From contig NZ_FMID01000004.1 of the NCBI RefSeq assembly GCF_900095385.1, positions 110,650 to 174,649 of the forward strand: DNA of 64,000 nucleotides, in the 5' to 3' direction. The position numbers were made by a program, and so were the translations under genes. This DNA comes from Methanoculleus chikugoensis (GTDB taxonomy: Archaea > Halobacteriota > Methanomicrobia > Methanomicrobiales > Methanoculleaceae). Each line of letters opens with the position of its first letter. Position 1 is the first letter of the stretch. Below are positions 1-9,042 of the stretch, piece by piece. The notes beneath the pieces are model-generated. The model was given only the letters and a program-made list of their open reading frames with translations. It did no database searches and had not been told where the DNA came from.

Positions 1-2
1 TT

Positions 3-650
3 GTCCGTGCGGAGAGCGTCGGCACCCGGCAGGACGGGATGCGGGAGATCCGCGGGTGCCTGCCCGGAGAGGCGGTCTTCGTGAACGGGATCGTCATCGG
101 GAGCGCGACGGCGGAGACGGTCGTCCTCGCGAGCGAGAACGGAGCCCTCCGGGCAGTCTCAGGGCTCGATCCGAAACCGCACGGGTTTGAAAAACTCCTC
201 CGTGCAGGTCTTCCCGAGATCCGGACAGCCTGGTGCAAGAGCGGCGCGGTGCGGAGGGCTTCGCCCGGCCGGGGCAAGCGCGCCCGGCGTGGCGGGAGGA
301 TCGCGGTCATCGACCACTGCGGCCACACCATCTATAACGAGATCGGGGAGGAGGTCTGCGGCGTCCTCGCCGTCGGCGACGATACCACCGCCGTCTGCGG
401 GCATATCTGCTCGCATTCCGGCATCCCCGTCTTCGGCGTGGTCGACGGGGACGGCGATGGCATCGTGGAGCCCGGGTACGCCCCGGGATCGGTGGTGGTC
501 GAGGTTCTGGACGGGCGCGACGACGATCTCGGGCGGGAGGTTGCGGCCGTCCGGGATCTCGAGACCGACTCGTGGGAGGAGTGGGTCGAGGAGACGCTCC
601 GCGTCCTCGCAGGGAGGGTGCGGGTCGTCATCGACCTTCGCGGGAGGTAA
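3..650 (+). CDS. DUF2117-like archaeal protein, 5' end outside window
   Basis: The frame is open to the left edge, so the internal ATG at 39 is probably not the real start and the gene is cut by the window. The visible 215 codons are hydrophilic, without signal peptide or membrane segment. A central stretch carries several Cys and His residues (around DHCGHTIYN and CGHICSHSGIP) that could bind metal, followed by an acidic Gly/Asp turn. I associate it with the DUF2117 family of uncharacterised methanogen proteins, from memory. It ends two bases before the NreA start and is probably co-transcribed with it. Function unknown. Confidence 0.6.
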   Translation, partial: VRAESVGTRQDGMREIRGCLPGEAVFVNGIVIGSATAETVVLASENGALRAVSGLDPKPHGFEKLLRAGLPEIRTAWCKSGAVRRASPGRGKRARRGGRIAVIDHCGHTIYNEIGEEVCGVLAVGDDTTAVCGHICSHSGIPVFGVVDGDGDGIVEPGYAPGSVVVEVLDGRDDDLGREVAAVRDLETDSWEEWVEETLRVLAGRVRVVIDLRGR

Positions 651-652
651 CC

Positions 653-1801
653 ATGCGATGCGCCGAGTGTAAGGGAAGGGGGTTCTGCGGGCTCGAACGC
701 TGCCCGATCATGAGCAGGTTCTACGCGCAGCTCCCGGTCCGGCAGAGCGACCACTACCAGGGATCCGCGCCGTCGGTCTTTGTGGGGAGCCACGGTTACC
801 CGAAGGTTGCGGGCGGGCCGCTGATGATCGACGACGCCGACCATCCGCCGGACTGGGTGGCGAGAGGACTCGGGATCGAGGATATCGTGGGGCTCCGGGC
901 CCGGACGATCCGCGGTTCCGGCGAGGCGAAGAACCTCTCCGGGAGCATCCAGGAGATCGCGCTCTCGAGCAGTCCGCTCGACGTCGAGGTGCGGTTCACG
1001 AAACCTGTCGCCTTTGACCTCCGGTTCGACGGGACGATCGCCCCGGTCGGGCTCACCGGCGCCATCAAAAAGATGGACGTCCTCGGGAACGCCCGTGTGG
1101 ACCGGGCGGTCGACCGGGCGACGTCGGACACCGATCTCACCGCGACCGACGCCTGCGAGATTCTCAGCGCCTCGGGCACCGATGTCTACCGGATCACCCA
1201 GCTCCTCACCGCCGGGCTCCTCGGGAGCGAGAAGAAGCGGCACGTCGTCCCCACCCGCTGGGCGATCACGGCCGTCGACGACACGGTCTCAAAGCAGCTC
1301 AAGAGGAAGATCGTCCGCTACCCTCCGCTCTCCGGGATAGAAGTCTTCTCCGGCGGACTCTACGGCAACCACATCGTCTGCATCCTCGTCCCGGGGGACT
1401 GGAAGTTCGAGATGATCGAGGTCTGGGGGAAGCAGTCGCTCTGGGGCGGCGGGAACGAGTCGATCGCCGTGGACGGCGAGGGGCTCACCAAGTCCGGCTA
1501 CTCCCCGATCGCGGGGGCATACTACTCGGCGCGCCTCGCGGTCGCGGAGTACCTGGAGAGCGTCCGGCGCTCGGCACGGGTGCTCGTGCTCAGGAACGTC
1601 ACCGGCGAGTACTGGGCGCCGCTCGGCACCTGGGTCGTGCGGGAGGCGACGCGGAACGCCATGCAGGGCGAGAAGACCCCGTGCGCCGATCTCCGGCAGG
1701 CAATCGACGTTGCCTCCCGGCTGATCGGGTTTAGCCACTGGCAGCCCCACAGCAGGCTCATCCCGGAACTCACGACGCAGAAGACGTTGTTTGATTTTTG
1801 A
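653..1801 (+). CDS. nreA: DNA repair protein NreA
   Basis: A 382-residue archaeal Nre protein, a family linked to repair of DNA damage together with PCNA. The N-terminus has a compact zinc-binding pattern (Cys3, Cys6, Cys12, Cys17, in MRCAECKGRGFCGLERC). The extreme C-terminus is QKTLFDF, a PCNA-interacting (PIP) box as described for the family. ATG 653 is preferred over upstream in-frame starts because GGGAGGT lies just before it and the zinc motif starts there. It follows the DUF2117-like gene by two bases and converges on DNA ligase, which forms a small DNA-maintenance neighbourhood. Confidence 0.88.
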   Translation: MRCAECKGRGFCGLERCPIMSRFYAQLPVRQSDHYQGSAPSVFVGSHGYPKVAGGPLMIDDADHPPDWVARGLGIEDIVGLRARTIRGSGEAKNLSGSIQEIALSSSPLDVEVRFTKPVAFDLRFDGTIAPVGLTGAIKKMDVLGNARVDRAVDRATSDTDLTATDACEILSASGTDVYRITQLLTAGLLGSEKKRHVVPTRWAITAVDDTVSKQLKRKIVRYPPLSGIEVFSGGLYGNHIVCILVPGDWKFEMIEVWGKQSLWGGGNESIAVDGEGLTKSGYSPIAGAYYSARLAVAEYLESVRRSARVLVLRNVTGEYWAPLGTWVVREATRNAMQGEKTPCADLRQAIDVASRLIGFSHWQPHSRLIPELTTQKTLFDF

Positions 1802-1838
1802 GTGAACACAGGGCGCGAGTTGAGGGGCCTTGGGGGGC

Positions 1839-1919
1839 CTCACGCGAAAAGCGCGAAGCCGCGAAGGAAAGTTGCACATCCATTTACCAATCTTCGCGTC
1901 CTTCGCGGCTTCGCGTGAG
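1839..1919. repeat. GC-rich inverted repeat, copy 1
   Basis: Between convergent nreA and ligase genes. Left arm 1839-1867 contains CTCACGCGAA and GCGCGAAGCCGCGAAGG. Right arm 1892-1919 contains CCTTCGCGGCTTCGCGTGAG, nearly the reverse complement, with an AT-richer 24-base spacer. The same motif recurs at 47241-47322 and, degraded, at 50515-50595, so it is a dispersed family and not an ordinary terminator. Confidence 0.75.
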
Positions 1920-1951
1920 ATTAGATCGCTTTCCCTGCTGACACGAGATAT

Positions 1952-3598
1952 CTACAGAGACTCCTGCCCATTCTTCTGCCGGGCATAGCGCTCGACGAGC
2001 GCTTCAAGGGTCTCAGCCTCGTCCACGCTCTTGTCCTCACGCACCCGGACGAACCGCGGGAACCGGAGCGCGTAGCCGCTCGCGTAGTTCGGGCTTGTCT
2101 GGATCTCGGAGTAGCCCACCTCGAAGACCACTTCCGGTTCGAGGGTCACCTCCTTTCCGGAGCGGGCGATGACTTTGTCCTTGAAGAGGGCGTAGAGGTC
2201 GGCCAGCACCTCGTCCGTGATCCCGGTAGCCACCTTCCCGACCGGGAGGAGCCGCCCCTGGTCCTGCACCGCGAGCAGGAACGAGCCGAACGTCCCGGCT
2301 CTCCGGCCCTCGCCCCACTCCGCCCCGACGACCGCGAGGTCGAGCGTCTCGACGCCGGGTTTCACCTTCACCCAGAGCCGGCCCCGGACGCCGGGGGTGT
2401 AGGGCGAGTCGAGGACCTTCACCATCACGCCTTCGTGCCCGAGGGCGAGGGCGTCGGCGTAGATCGTCTCCGCCGCGGCCGCGTCGGCGGCCGGGAACTG
2501 CGGAGCGACGTGGGCACGGAGCACCGTATCGAGGGCTTTGCGCCGCTCCGCGAGGGGGCGATCCATCAGCGTCTCGCCGTCCAGGTAGAGGATATCGAAG
2601 ACCTTCGGCACGAGTTCGATCTTCTCCATCATCGAGTCCACCCCATGTTTGCGGCGGAACCGCCGGATCACGTACTGGAACGGCATCGGCCTCCCGTCGC
2701 GGACGGCGACCGCCTCCCCGTCCAGGATGACGTCGTGGTCGGTCGCCTCCAGGAGGAGGTTCGCGATGTCGGGGAGGCTTTCCGTGACATCCTCCAGTCT
2801 TCGCGAGTAGATCCGGCAGACGTCGCCCACCTTGTGGAACTGGAACCTGCTCCCGTCGTACTTGTACTCGACCGCCACCTCGCCATGATCCTCAAGCTGG
2901 GCGGCGATCGTTCCCGCCTGCGCGAGCATCATCTTCACCGGCCGGAACGGCTCGATCGTCACGCGGGAGAGCGCGTCGGGGTCGCGCCGGGCGAGGAGGG
3001 CGACCTCCCCGAGATCGTTCAGCGCCTGGTGGGCATGCTCGACCAGGCGGACGTCGACCTCGAACGCCCGGGCGACGGCGTCGCGGACGTTTCCTTCCCC
3101 CACGCCGATCCGGAGTTCCTCGAGCATCAGCCGCGCGAGGTAGCGGCCCTCGAGCGGCCGGGCGTTGCCGAAGAGCCTCTGCGCCACGCGGAGTTTCTCC
3201 CGCTGCGACCGCTGTCCTTCGACGGCCGCCATCCGCTCGAGTTCCCGGTAGACCCCGGTGAGGTCAAGTTCCTCGATAAAAAACGACGTCTGCTCCTTCT
3301 TTGCAAGGAGCCCCTCGACGGCGAGGCCCACGTCGCCGGTCGTGTTGATCGCCTCCCGGACGGTCTCCCGCTTCGTCCCGACGACGTAGGCCACGGCGTC
3401 GTAGAGGAGGTTCGGACCCACACCGAGTTTTTTGGTGCTCCAGTCGGGAAAGACCCTGCCCATGACGAACCGGACGAAGACGGGGAGTTCCTCGTCGTCG
3501 AGCCGGGGGAGGACGGCGGCGATCTGCTCGATCATATCGAGGCGTCCCGGGGTCCCTTCGAGGCGCTCGCAGACTTGGGCGAACTCCAGAAACTGCAT
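1952..3598 (-). CDS. lig: ATP-dependent DNA ligase
   Basis: About 548 residues, the usual length of archaeal replicative ligases. Order: N-terminal DNA-binding domain; adenylation domain with the nucleotidyl lysine in EYKYDGSR near residue 247; later nucleotidyltransferase motifs ([20 protein letters not shown]); OB fold with a conserved FEVGYSEIQ segment. It joins Okazaki fragments and repair nicks using ATP. The frame extends to a TTG at 3634, but the homologous region begins at the Met at 3598 (MQFLEFA); 3604 is the alternative. It converges on nreA. Confidence 0.93.
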   Translation of the reverse strand: MQFLEFAQVCERLEGTPGRLDMIEQIAAVLPRLDDEELPVFVRFVMGRVFPDWSTKKLGVGPNLLYDAVAYVVGTKRETVREAINTTGDVGLAVEGLLAKKEQTSFFIEELDLTGVYRELERMAAVEGQRSQREKLRVAQRLFGNARPLEGRYLARLMLEELRIGVGEGNVRDAVARAFEVDVRLVEHAHQALNDLGEVALLARRDPDALSRVTIEPFRPVKMMLAQAGTIAAQLEDHGEVAVEYKYDGSRFQFHKVGDVCRIYSRRLEDVTESLPDIANLLLEATDHDVILDGEAVAVRDGRPMPFQYVIRRFRRKHGVDSMMEKIELVPKVFDILYLDGETLMDRPLAERRKALDTVLRAHVAPQFPAADAAAAETIYADALALGHEGVMVKVLDSPYTPGVRGRLWVKVKPGVETLDLAVVGAEWGEGRRAGTFGSFLLAVQDQGRLLPVGKVATGITDEVLADLYALFKDKVIARSGKEVTLEPEVVFEVGYSEIQTSPNYASGYALRFPRFVRVREDKSVDEAETLEALVERYARQKNGQESL

Positions 3599-3686
3599 AC
3601 CCATACTCTCTGAAGTATTTCCCGGCGTGGTCAATCAACCCTTCTATTGGGCACGATTGATGAAGGAGCACTGCCTACCTCTATCC

Positions 3687-3920
3687 ATGCACCAGGACGA
3701 AGAAACGAAAGAGATGCTCCGCGACCTCCTCTGGCTCAACGCCCTGATAGCAACGGAGCTCATTCAGATCACCGAGAACACTTCCCAGATCCTTCGGAAG
3801 GCGGCCCCGCCGGAGTCCTGTATCGTGGAGCACGCGGCTCTCCGGAAGACAGCGCTCGAGATCGCCGACCGCTACAGGCCCGGCACGATGCTCCGGCAGC
3901 ACGTCGCGGAACACCAGTGA
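3687..3920 (+). CDS. Small hypothetical protein
   Basis: A 77-residue hydrophilic, mostly helical protein beginning MHQDEETKEM. A GGAG at 3665-3668 lies rather far upstream; an in-frame ATG at 3660 is the alternative start. No recognised domain. It is divergent from the ligase gene and ends 18 bases before the stop of the minus-strand gene at 3939. The regular spacing of Leu/Ile/Ala in LLWLNALIATELIQITE suggests an amphipathic helix, perhaps for dimerisation. It could be a conserved small methanogen protein, but I cannot name it. Confidence 0.5.
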   Translation: MHQDEETKEMLRDLLWLNALIATELIQITENTSQILRKAAPPESCIVEHAALRKTALEIADRYRPGTMLRQHVAEHQ

Positions 3921-3938
3921 AAATTTGTATGATTGCCG

Positions 3939-4430
3939 TCAGGCGGCGGCCGGCACCAGACCGGCATCCCTGACGACGAGATCCGTCGTCTGAACCGTCT
4001 CTTCCGTCAGGTCGATGGTGGTGGTCGTGCCGTTCACTGTATCGACGGTGCTCATCGTCTCGCCGGGAGCCCCCATGCCGGGGACGGTGAAGCCGTAGCC
4101 CTCCGGCGGGACGACCTCGACGGTGTAACTCCCCGGGAGGACGCCGCTGAAGATGAAGAGCCCCTCACAGGCGTGGGCGAACGTCTCCGCCGTTGCGATC
4201 CGCTCCCCCGCGGCGTCGAGGAGATGGACGGCGACGCCGCTCATGCCCTGCTCGCCGGGACCCTGGACGCCGTTCGCGTCGGCATCCAGAAATATCGTGC
4301 CCCCGATCGTGCCGGCGGTTCTCTCATACACTGCACCCGAGCCGGGCTCCGCCGGGACGGCGGCGCCTGCCATCGAACCGAAGACGAACGCTGATACGAT
4401 GACTGCTGCAAGAACGCTGATAGATCTCAT
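3939..4430 (-). CDS. Secreted SdrD-B-like domain protein
   Basis: A 163-residue exported protein. The start at 4430 is supported by GAGGTGA five bases upstream and gives a clean signal peptide (MRSISVLAAVIVSAF to an AGAA region). The rest is one SdrD B-type beta-sandwich: GGTIFLDADANGVQGPGE calcium-loop start, then VAVHLLDAAG, LPGSYTVEVVPPEGY and a Thr-rich end. No C-terminal membrane anchor. The domain resembles the two in the large protein directly upstream on the same strand (4786-7482), so they are probably related cell-surface proteins, though a 355-base gap with its own TATA-like region separates them. Confidence 0.7.
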   Translation of the reverse strand: MRSISVLAAVIVSAFVFGSMAGAAVPAEPGSGAVYERTAGTIGGTIFLDADANGVQGPGEQGMSGVAVHLLDAAGERIATAETFAHACEGLFIFSGVLPGSYTVEVVPPEGYGFTVPGMGAPGETMSTVDTVNGTTTTIDLTEETVQTTDLVVRDAGLVPAAA

Positions 4431-4785
4431 TCGGTTCACCTCGTCTGCCCGGACGCTCCGGGCGTGTAACCCCATGAAAGGCTGCTGTGCCTCTTCGCAC
4501 CGCCTTCCGGCGGCCTGCAGGATCGAGATTTTTTTCGGTCCGGTACCGGCCCCGGGGTTCGGTTCCTGATAGGCATTAAAATATATTAATATTTTTATTG
4601 ATTTGGGGGAGATACTCAGGAACTTCCCGGGTTCGTCCGAACGATCCGTGCGGCCATCGCCATGAAAACAGAAAATATCCCGGTCTCCGTGACCCGAACC
4701 GATCGGGAGCAGGGAGCCGTGCCGATCAGAAAACCATAGAGAAAGCGTGCATCGCCGTTGTCGAACGCCGCCTTACCCCTCCCGA
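4431..4785 (-). promoter_or_regulatory. Promoter region of the small SdrD-B gene; otherwise empty
   Basis: This 355-base gap holds no convincing ORF on either strand. Around 4574-4602 is a strongly AT-rich block (TTAAAATATATTAATATT on the plus strand) in a GC-rich background. It is the likely TATA/BRE region for the 4430 gene, although it would give a leader of over 100 bases. Confidence 0.4.
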
Positions 4786-7482
4786 TCAGTCATCCTCGTC
4801 CCTGCCGTCGTCACGCCGGACGCTCTCTTCCATCCCACCCGGCCTTTTCCGGCCATCGTCTTTTACCTCCTTCCGATCGTCGTTGTCCCGGGTCTCTTTC
4901 CGGTCGTTATTGTCTCCAATCTCTTTTCGACCGTCGCTGTCCCTACCGCCTTCCCGGTCGTCGTCATCGTCGTCTACTTCTCTCCGGTCATCGCTATCCC
5001 TAACCTCGTTATCGTCGCCGCTCTCCCACACAGGTTCCCGTTCGCCGGCGGGATCGCCGTCATCGACGGTCCCATTCACCGGAACCTGCGGGGCGCCGGT
5101 CACGACCGGCCCGGCCCGCTCATCGTCTTCCTCAGTGCGAACGGCCGCATCGTCCCGGAGGAGCTCCTGCTCACCGTCCGTCCCGCCCGGAACGGGGGCC
5201 TCATTCCCCGGATCGCCGGGTGGGGCGGCCGGAGGCGGGGAGAGGATCAGCCCCGCACCCCTGACGACCGCCTCCCCTCCGCCGACCGTAAACCGGCCGG
5301 TCACCCCGGTCGAGGGGTCGACGTGGCTGTCCCGACCGGGATTCGTGAAGATGTAGCCGTCCGGCGCAGTGAACGCGACGGAGTACTCCCCGGGCGGAAG
5401 CGGGCCGAAGAGGTACATGGAGAAGTACCGGTCGTGATACCTGGTCTGGGTCGACGCCGCCACGTTCCCGTCCGCGTCCAGGAGGCGGACCTCGACACCC
5501 GTCACGCCAGAGGTCTCATCCCGGACCCCGTCCCGGTTGTCGTCGCTCCAGGCCGTCCCGAGCACCCACCCGTAGGCCCCCGCCGGGGTTCCGGGCAGGA
5601 GATTCCCGACGAGTCCCGCATTCAGGGTCTGCCGGTCAACCCCGCCTTCGGCGAATATCACGTCCGTGTCGAGCGGGGCGGCGTTGTTGTCCAGGCCCGG
5701 GACGGTGCAGGAATACCCGTCCGGGAGAACGAACTCCACACCGGCGTAGCCGACGGAGGGGACGAGCCCGAACCGGTACGACCCGTCCGGGCCGGTGGCG
5801 GTATAGTCGAGCATGGTTCGCTGGCCGATCAGCCGCACGCTGATCTCGGGGATACCCGGCTCACCGGGATCGCGGGCGCCGTCACCGTTCAGGTCGAACC
5901 AGACCGTCCCCGAGAGCGATTCGTTTGCCGCGCCGCCGGTCTGGTTAGTATCGTCGTCATTGTCATCGTCATCATCATTATCGTCGCCGACCGGCGTCAT
6001 CGTCGGAGATGGGGCGGCCGTCATGGTCGGCACGGCCGTGGGCGTCGTCGTCCCGGTGGGCACGGGCGTCGTGACCCCCGTCGGAACCGCAGTCGGAGAC
6101 GGCGAGGGGGTTCCCGCCGGCCCCGTCACGACCGGTGACGGGGCGGCAGTCACCGTTGCGGCCGGTACCGGCGGCTTCTGGGAGATGATAGGTGCTTTTG
6201 AGGGCCTGGAAGGCGTCGCCGTCGGCACGGGTGTCGGGGTAGTCGTCGGGGTTGGCGTCGGCGTGGGCTTCGGCCCCAGTTTCACCGCCCAGGCATCCGT
6301 GTTTGCCCCCCCTCCGCTCACCGTGGCGTTGAACGTCCCTGCAAAGACGAACTCTCCCGGTGCGGACTCGATAAGCGATGCTGCCGCATCACCGGGGTTT
6401 ACGCCGCCGAACGTCCTGCTCCACGCCACCGCTCCGTCGGCGTCGGTCGCGACCAGCCAGGCGTCGGTATCGTCCACCCCGGGATAAGCCGTCTCCCCGG
6501 CGAAGAGGTAGCCGCCGTCAGGGGTCTCGATGACGGCCGCCGCCGTCTCGTTCACGCCGAAGTCGCCGTAGATCCAGTTCCAGACGATATCCCCGTCGGG
6601 CGTGAGTTTAATGAGGAGGGCGTCGGTATCGACCGTCGTGTTGTCCGGCCGTTCCGTGAACGTGCCAGCGACGAGCAGGTTGCCGTCGGAGGTGTTGATC
6701 ACCGCCCGGCCGGCATCGTCGTCGGGGCTGCCGAACGTCCTGTTCCAGACCTCGTCGCCCGACCCGTCCAGCCTGACCGTCCAGACGTCGGCCATGCCCG
6801 CTCCCGAGGACCCGGTGCTGCCGGCAACGACGAAGTCCCCGCCGGGGATCCGGGTGACGGCGTTCGCGGCATTCTCTCCCGCTCCGCCGAACGTCCGGTT
6901 CCAGACCTCACCACCCGTCGCGTTCACCCTTACCACCCAGGCCGAGGATTCGTTCCCCTCCCGCGGCGCGATGGAGCCGACGACAACGTAACCCCCGTCC
7001 TCCGCCTCGATGACCGCGGCTGCCGTGGCGTTGTCGTCCGGGCCGCCGTACGTCCGGTTCCAGATCTCGCCGCCGGAAGGGTCAATCTCCAGGAGCCAGG
7101 CGTCGGTGTCGGCCACAGTCCCGTTCGTGACGAGGGTGAGATTCCCGGCAAGGAGGAGATTACCCCCATTGGTCCGGACGATGGAGTGCGCAGCGTCGGT
7201 CTCCTCCCCCCCGTAGGTTCTGTTCCACTCCTCGCCGCCGTCCGGCGTGAGCCGGATCACCCAGGCGTCCGTCTTCGCACCGAACGACGCCGTCTCCCCG
7301 GCAAGGAAGAGCCCGGTTCCGCCGGGATCGGGGACGACCGCGTATGCCGCGTCGTATGTGTCAGGTCCTCCGTACGTCCGGTTCCAGATAACCGCAGGAT
7401 CTCCTGCCTGCGCCCCCGCGCTCATAACGAGCGCGAGTGCCGAGAGCAGGACGAACCAGAGACAGGTGCCGCGTCGCATCAT
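4786..7482 (-). CDS. Surface protein: 7-bladed propeller, Pro/Thr linker, two SdrD-B domains, acidic tail
   Basis: 898 residues from ATG 7482 (GAGGAG six bases upstream; next Met at 7479). Order: signal peptide ending near AGAQAG; seven repeats of about 55-60 residues each opening with WNRTYGG or a variant and carrying DAWxxxL, read as a seven-bladed beta-propeller (about 25-440); a Pro/Thr-rich linker; a DDDNDDD run; two SdrD-B domains (GTVWFDLNGDGARDPGE and GTAWSDDNRDGVRDE); a tail of about 100 residues made of Asp/Arg/Lys/Glu repeats such as DNDDRKE. Most blades carry an N-R-T glycosylation sequon. No C-terminal transmembrane segment is visible, so attachment is unknown. Probably an S-layer-associated protein. 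Confidence 0.75.
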   Translation of the reverse strand: MMRRGTCLWFVLLSALALVMSAGAQAGDPAVIWNRTYGGPDTYDAAYAVVPDPGGTGLFLAGETASFGAKTDAWVIRLTPDGGEEWNRTYGGEETDAAHSIVRTNGGNLLLAGNLTLVTNGTVADTDAWLLEIDPSGGEIWNRTYGGPDDNATAAAVIEAEDGGYVVVGSIAPREGNESSAWVVRVNATGGEVWNRTFGGAGENAANAVTRIPGGDFVVAGSTGSSGAGMADVWTVRLDGSGDEVWNRTFGSPDDDAGRAVINTSDGNLLVAGTFTERPDNTTVDTDALLIKLTPDGDIVWNWIYGDFGVNETAAAVIETPDGGYLFAGETAYPGVDDTDAWLVATDADGAVAWSRTFGGVNPGDAAASLIESAPGEFVFAGTFNATVSGGGANTDAWAVKLGPKPTPTPTPTTTPTPVPTATPSRPSKAPIISQKPPVPAATVTAAPSPVVTGPAGTPSPSPTAVPTGVTTPVPTGTTTPTAVPTMTAAPSPTMTPVGDDNDDDDDNDDDTNQTGGAANESLSGTVWFDLNGDGARDPGEPGIPEISVRLIGQRTMLDYTATGPDGSYRFGLVPSVGYAGVEFVLPDGYSCTVPGLDNNAAPLDTDVIFAEGGVDRQTLNAGLVGNLLPGTPAGAYGWVLGTAWSDDNRDGVRDETSGVTGVEVRLLDADGNVAASTQTRYHDRYFSMYLFGPLPPGEYSVAFTAPDGYIFTNPGRDSHVDPSTGVTGRFTVGGGEAVVRGAGLILSPPPAAPPGDPGNEAPVPGGTDGEQELLRDDAAVRTEEDDERAGPVVTGAPQVPVNGTVDDGDPAGEREPVWESGDDNEVRDSDDRREVDDDDDDREGGRDSDGRKEIGDNNDRKETRDNDDRKEVKDDGRKRPGGMEESVRRDDGRDEDD

Positions 7483-7616
7483 GTACCACTCCTCGTCTCC
7501 ACCCCGGGAACAGGCCTCTACTCCGTACCGGGGACGGCCCGATCCGGATGAGTGACCGGGCCTCCGGCAGAGCCTTCGGATCTCACGGTGCCGCGGGGTC
7601 TGCACTTCAATGGCGC

Positions 7617-7650
7617 AATTATTATAATAATCTTGTTTAAAAACACGGCC
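7617..7650. promoter_or_regulatory. AT-rich promoter block with 12-bp palindrome
   Basis: Between divergent genes at 7482 (minus) and 7741 (plus). It contains the perfect palindrome TTATTATAATAA at 7619-7630, followed by TTGTTTAAAAAC. Read on the minus strand, TTTTTAAAC is a TATA candidate for the surface-protein gene. The 14 bases AATTATTATAATAA recur exactly upstream of tupA at 16846-16859. Confidence 0.4.
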
Positions 7651-7740
7651 CGGATCTTCCCGGGCATTCTCTCCGGGGGGCACGACCCCGCTCCACAACC
7701 ATCAATACGCTTATGAACAAATCCCTGATAGAAGACGCGT

Positions 7741-8256
7741 ATGAAACTCTTGCTTGCGATTGCACCGGAACGGTTCAGAGACGAGGAACTGGAGATCCCG
7801 AGACGCACCTTCGAGGAGGCGGGGATCGGCGCCGACATCGCCTCTACGGTCGCCGGCACGTGCACGGGGATGCTCGGGGGCGCCGCGGAGGCGACCATGA
7901 CGTTTGATGACGCAAAGAGCGACGACTACGCCGGGATCGTGATCGTGGGCGGCAGCGGCTCGGAGGAGCACCTCTGGGGAAGCGAGCGGCTCCGGGAACT
8001 CACCAGGTCGTTCTTCGAGCAGGGCAAGGTCGTCGCCGCCATCTGCCTTGCGCCGGTCGTGCTGGCACGGGCGGGCATCCTCGCCGGGAGGCAGGCGACG
8101 GTATACCCGAGCCCGGCGGCTGTCGCGGAGATGAAGAAGGCGGGAGCGAACTTCCTTGAGATCCCCGTCGTCGCCGACATGCAGGTCGTGACCGCGAACG
8201 GCCCCGCCGCCGCCGCACAGTTCGCCGACACCATCATCACGAAACTGGAATGCTAG
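7741..8256 (+). CDS. DJ-1/PfpI family protein
   Basis: 171 residues, a single DJ-1/PfpI domain starting MKLLLAIAP. The nucleophile-elbow cysteine is Cys102 in VVAAICLAPVVLA, and a Glu-containing N-terminal segment precedes it as in the family. Members act as glyoxalase/deglycase-type stress proteins or intracellular peptidases; which applies here cannot be told from sequence. Cytoplasmic, no signal peptide. It overlaps the next gene by seven bases, so the two are probably translated together. Confidence 0.85.
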   Translation: MKLLLAIAPERFRDEELEIPRRTFEEAGIGADIASTVAGTCTGMLGGAAEATMTFDDAKSDDYAGIVIVGGSGSEEHLWGSERLRELTRSFFEQGKVVAAICLAPVVLARAGILAGRQATVYPSPAAVAEMKKAGANFLEIPVVADMQVVTANGPAAAAQFADTIITKLEC

Positions 8257-8963
8257 ACGATACCGGTAACGGCGGCGTGAGCCCGGCGGACTGCACCCTG
8301 GTGATCCCCGCATACAACGAAGAGCGGCGGATCCGGTCGCTCCTCGAGGACGTCTCGGGCTTCAAGGGCGATCTCGTCTTCGTCTGCGACGGGACCGATG
8401 CCACAGCAGAGATCGTCGGTGCGTTTGCGGACGCTCACCCGTCGCTCTCCATCCGGTGCCTGACCTACCCGGCCCGGCTCGGGAAAGGGGGAGGCGTCGT
8501 CGCCGGGATGGAGGCGGCGGAAACACCCTTCGTCGGCTACATGGACGCGGACGGTTCGACCGCGCTCTCCGAGATGGAGCGGCTCTTCGACCGTCTCGCA
8601 ACCGCCGACGGCGCCATCGGGTCGCGCTGGGTTCCGGGATCGGTCCTCCCCGTGCGGCAGGGGTTCCGTCGCCGGGTCGAGAGCCGTCTCTTCAACCTCA
8701 TGGCCAGGGCGCTCTTCGGGCTCGATTACCGGGATACCCAGTGCGGCGCAAAGGTCTTCCGGAAGGATGCTCTTGAGGAGGTTCTCCCCTCGATCCGGTC
8801 GACCGGGTTCGAGTTCGACGTCGAACTCCTCTGGCGGTTGCGCCGGAGCAGCTACCGGGTGGAGGAGGTCCCGATCACCTGGGAGAACCGGGACGAGTCG
8901 AAGGTGGCGACGACGGACGTGAAGGCGATGCTGCTCGGGATGATCCGGCTCCGGTTCGGGTAG
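8250..8963 (+). CDS. Family 2 glycosyltransferase (polyprenyl-phosphate sugar synthase type)
   Basis: 237 residues with a GT-A fold: TLVIPAYNEE at the N-terminus, an Asp in VFVCDGTDAT, the DXD-type metal site in YMDADGST, and DTQCGAKVFRKDAL, which is typical of dolichyl-phosphate glucose/mannose synthases. No C-terminal membrane helices, so it is the soluble form. It probably transfers a nucleotide sugar to dolichyl phosphate, feeding the N-glycosylation of surface proteins that abound in this window. The start at 8250 overlaps the PfpI stop; a GTG at 8278 just before the conserved domain is possible. Confidence 0.82.
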   Translation: MLDDTGNGGVSPADCTLVIPAYNEERRIRSLLEDVSGFKGDLVFVCDGTDATAEIVGAFADAHPSLSIRCLTYPARLGKGGGVVAGMEAAETPFVGYMDADGSTALSEMERLFDRLATADGAIGSRWVPGSVLPVRQGFRRRVESRLFNLMARALFGLDYRDTQCGAKVFRKDALEEVLPSIRSTGFEFDVELLWRLRRSSYRVEEVPITWENRDESKVATTDVKAMLLGMIRLRFG

Positions 8964-9042
8964 TCCGCCTCCCCCTCTCCTCCTGGAACAGATCGCCGGG
9001 TTTTAAGCCTCTTTACGTGGATGGAATCCTGACGGTGATCCA

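Noticed and set aside
4747..6138. 463-codon plus-strand frame opposite the surface protein
   Set aside because: Mirror of the repetitive propeller/SdrD gene; product is low complexity with no start signal.
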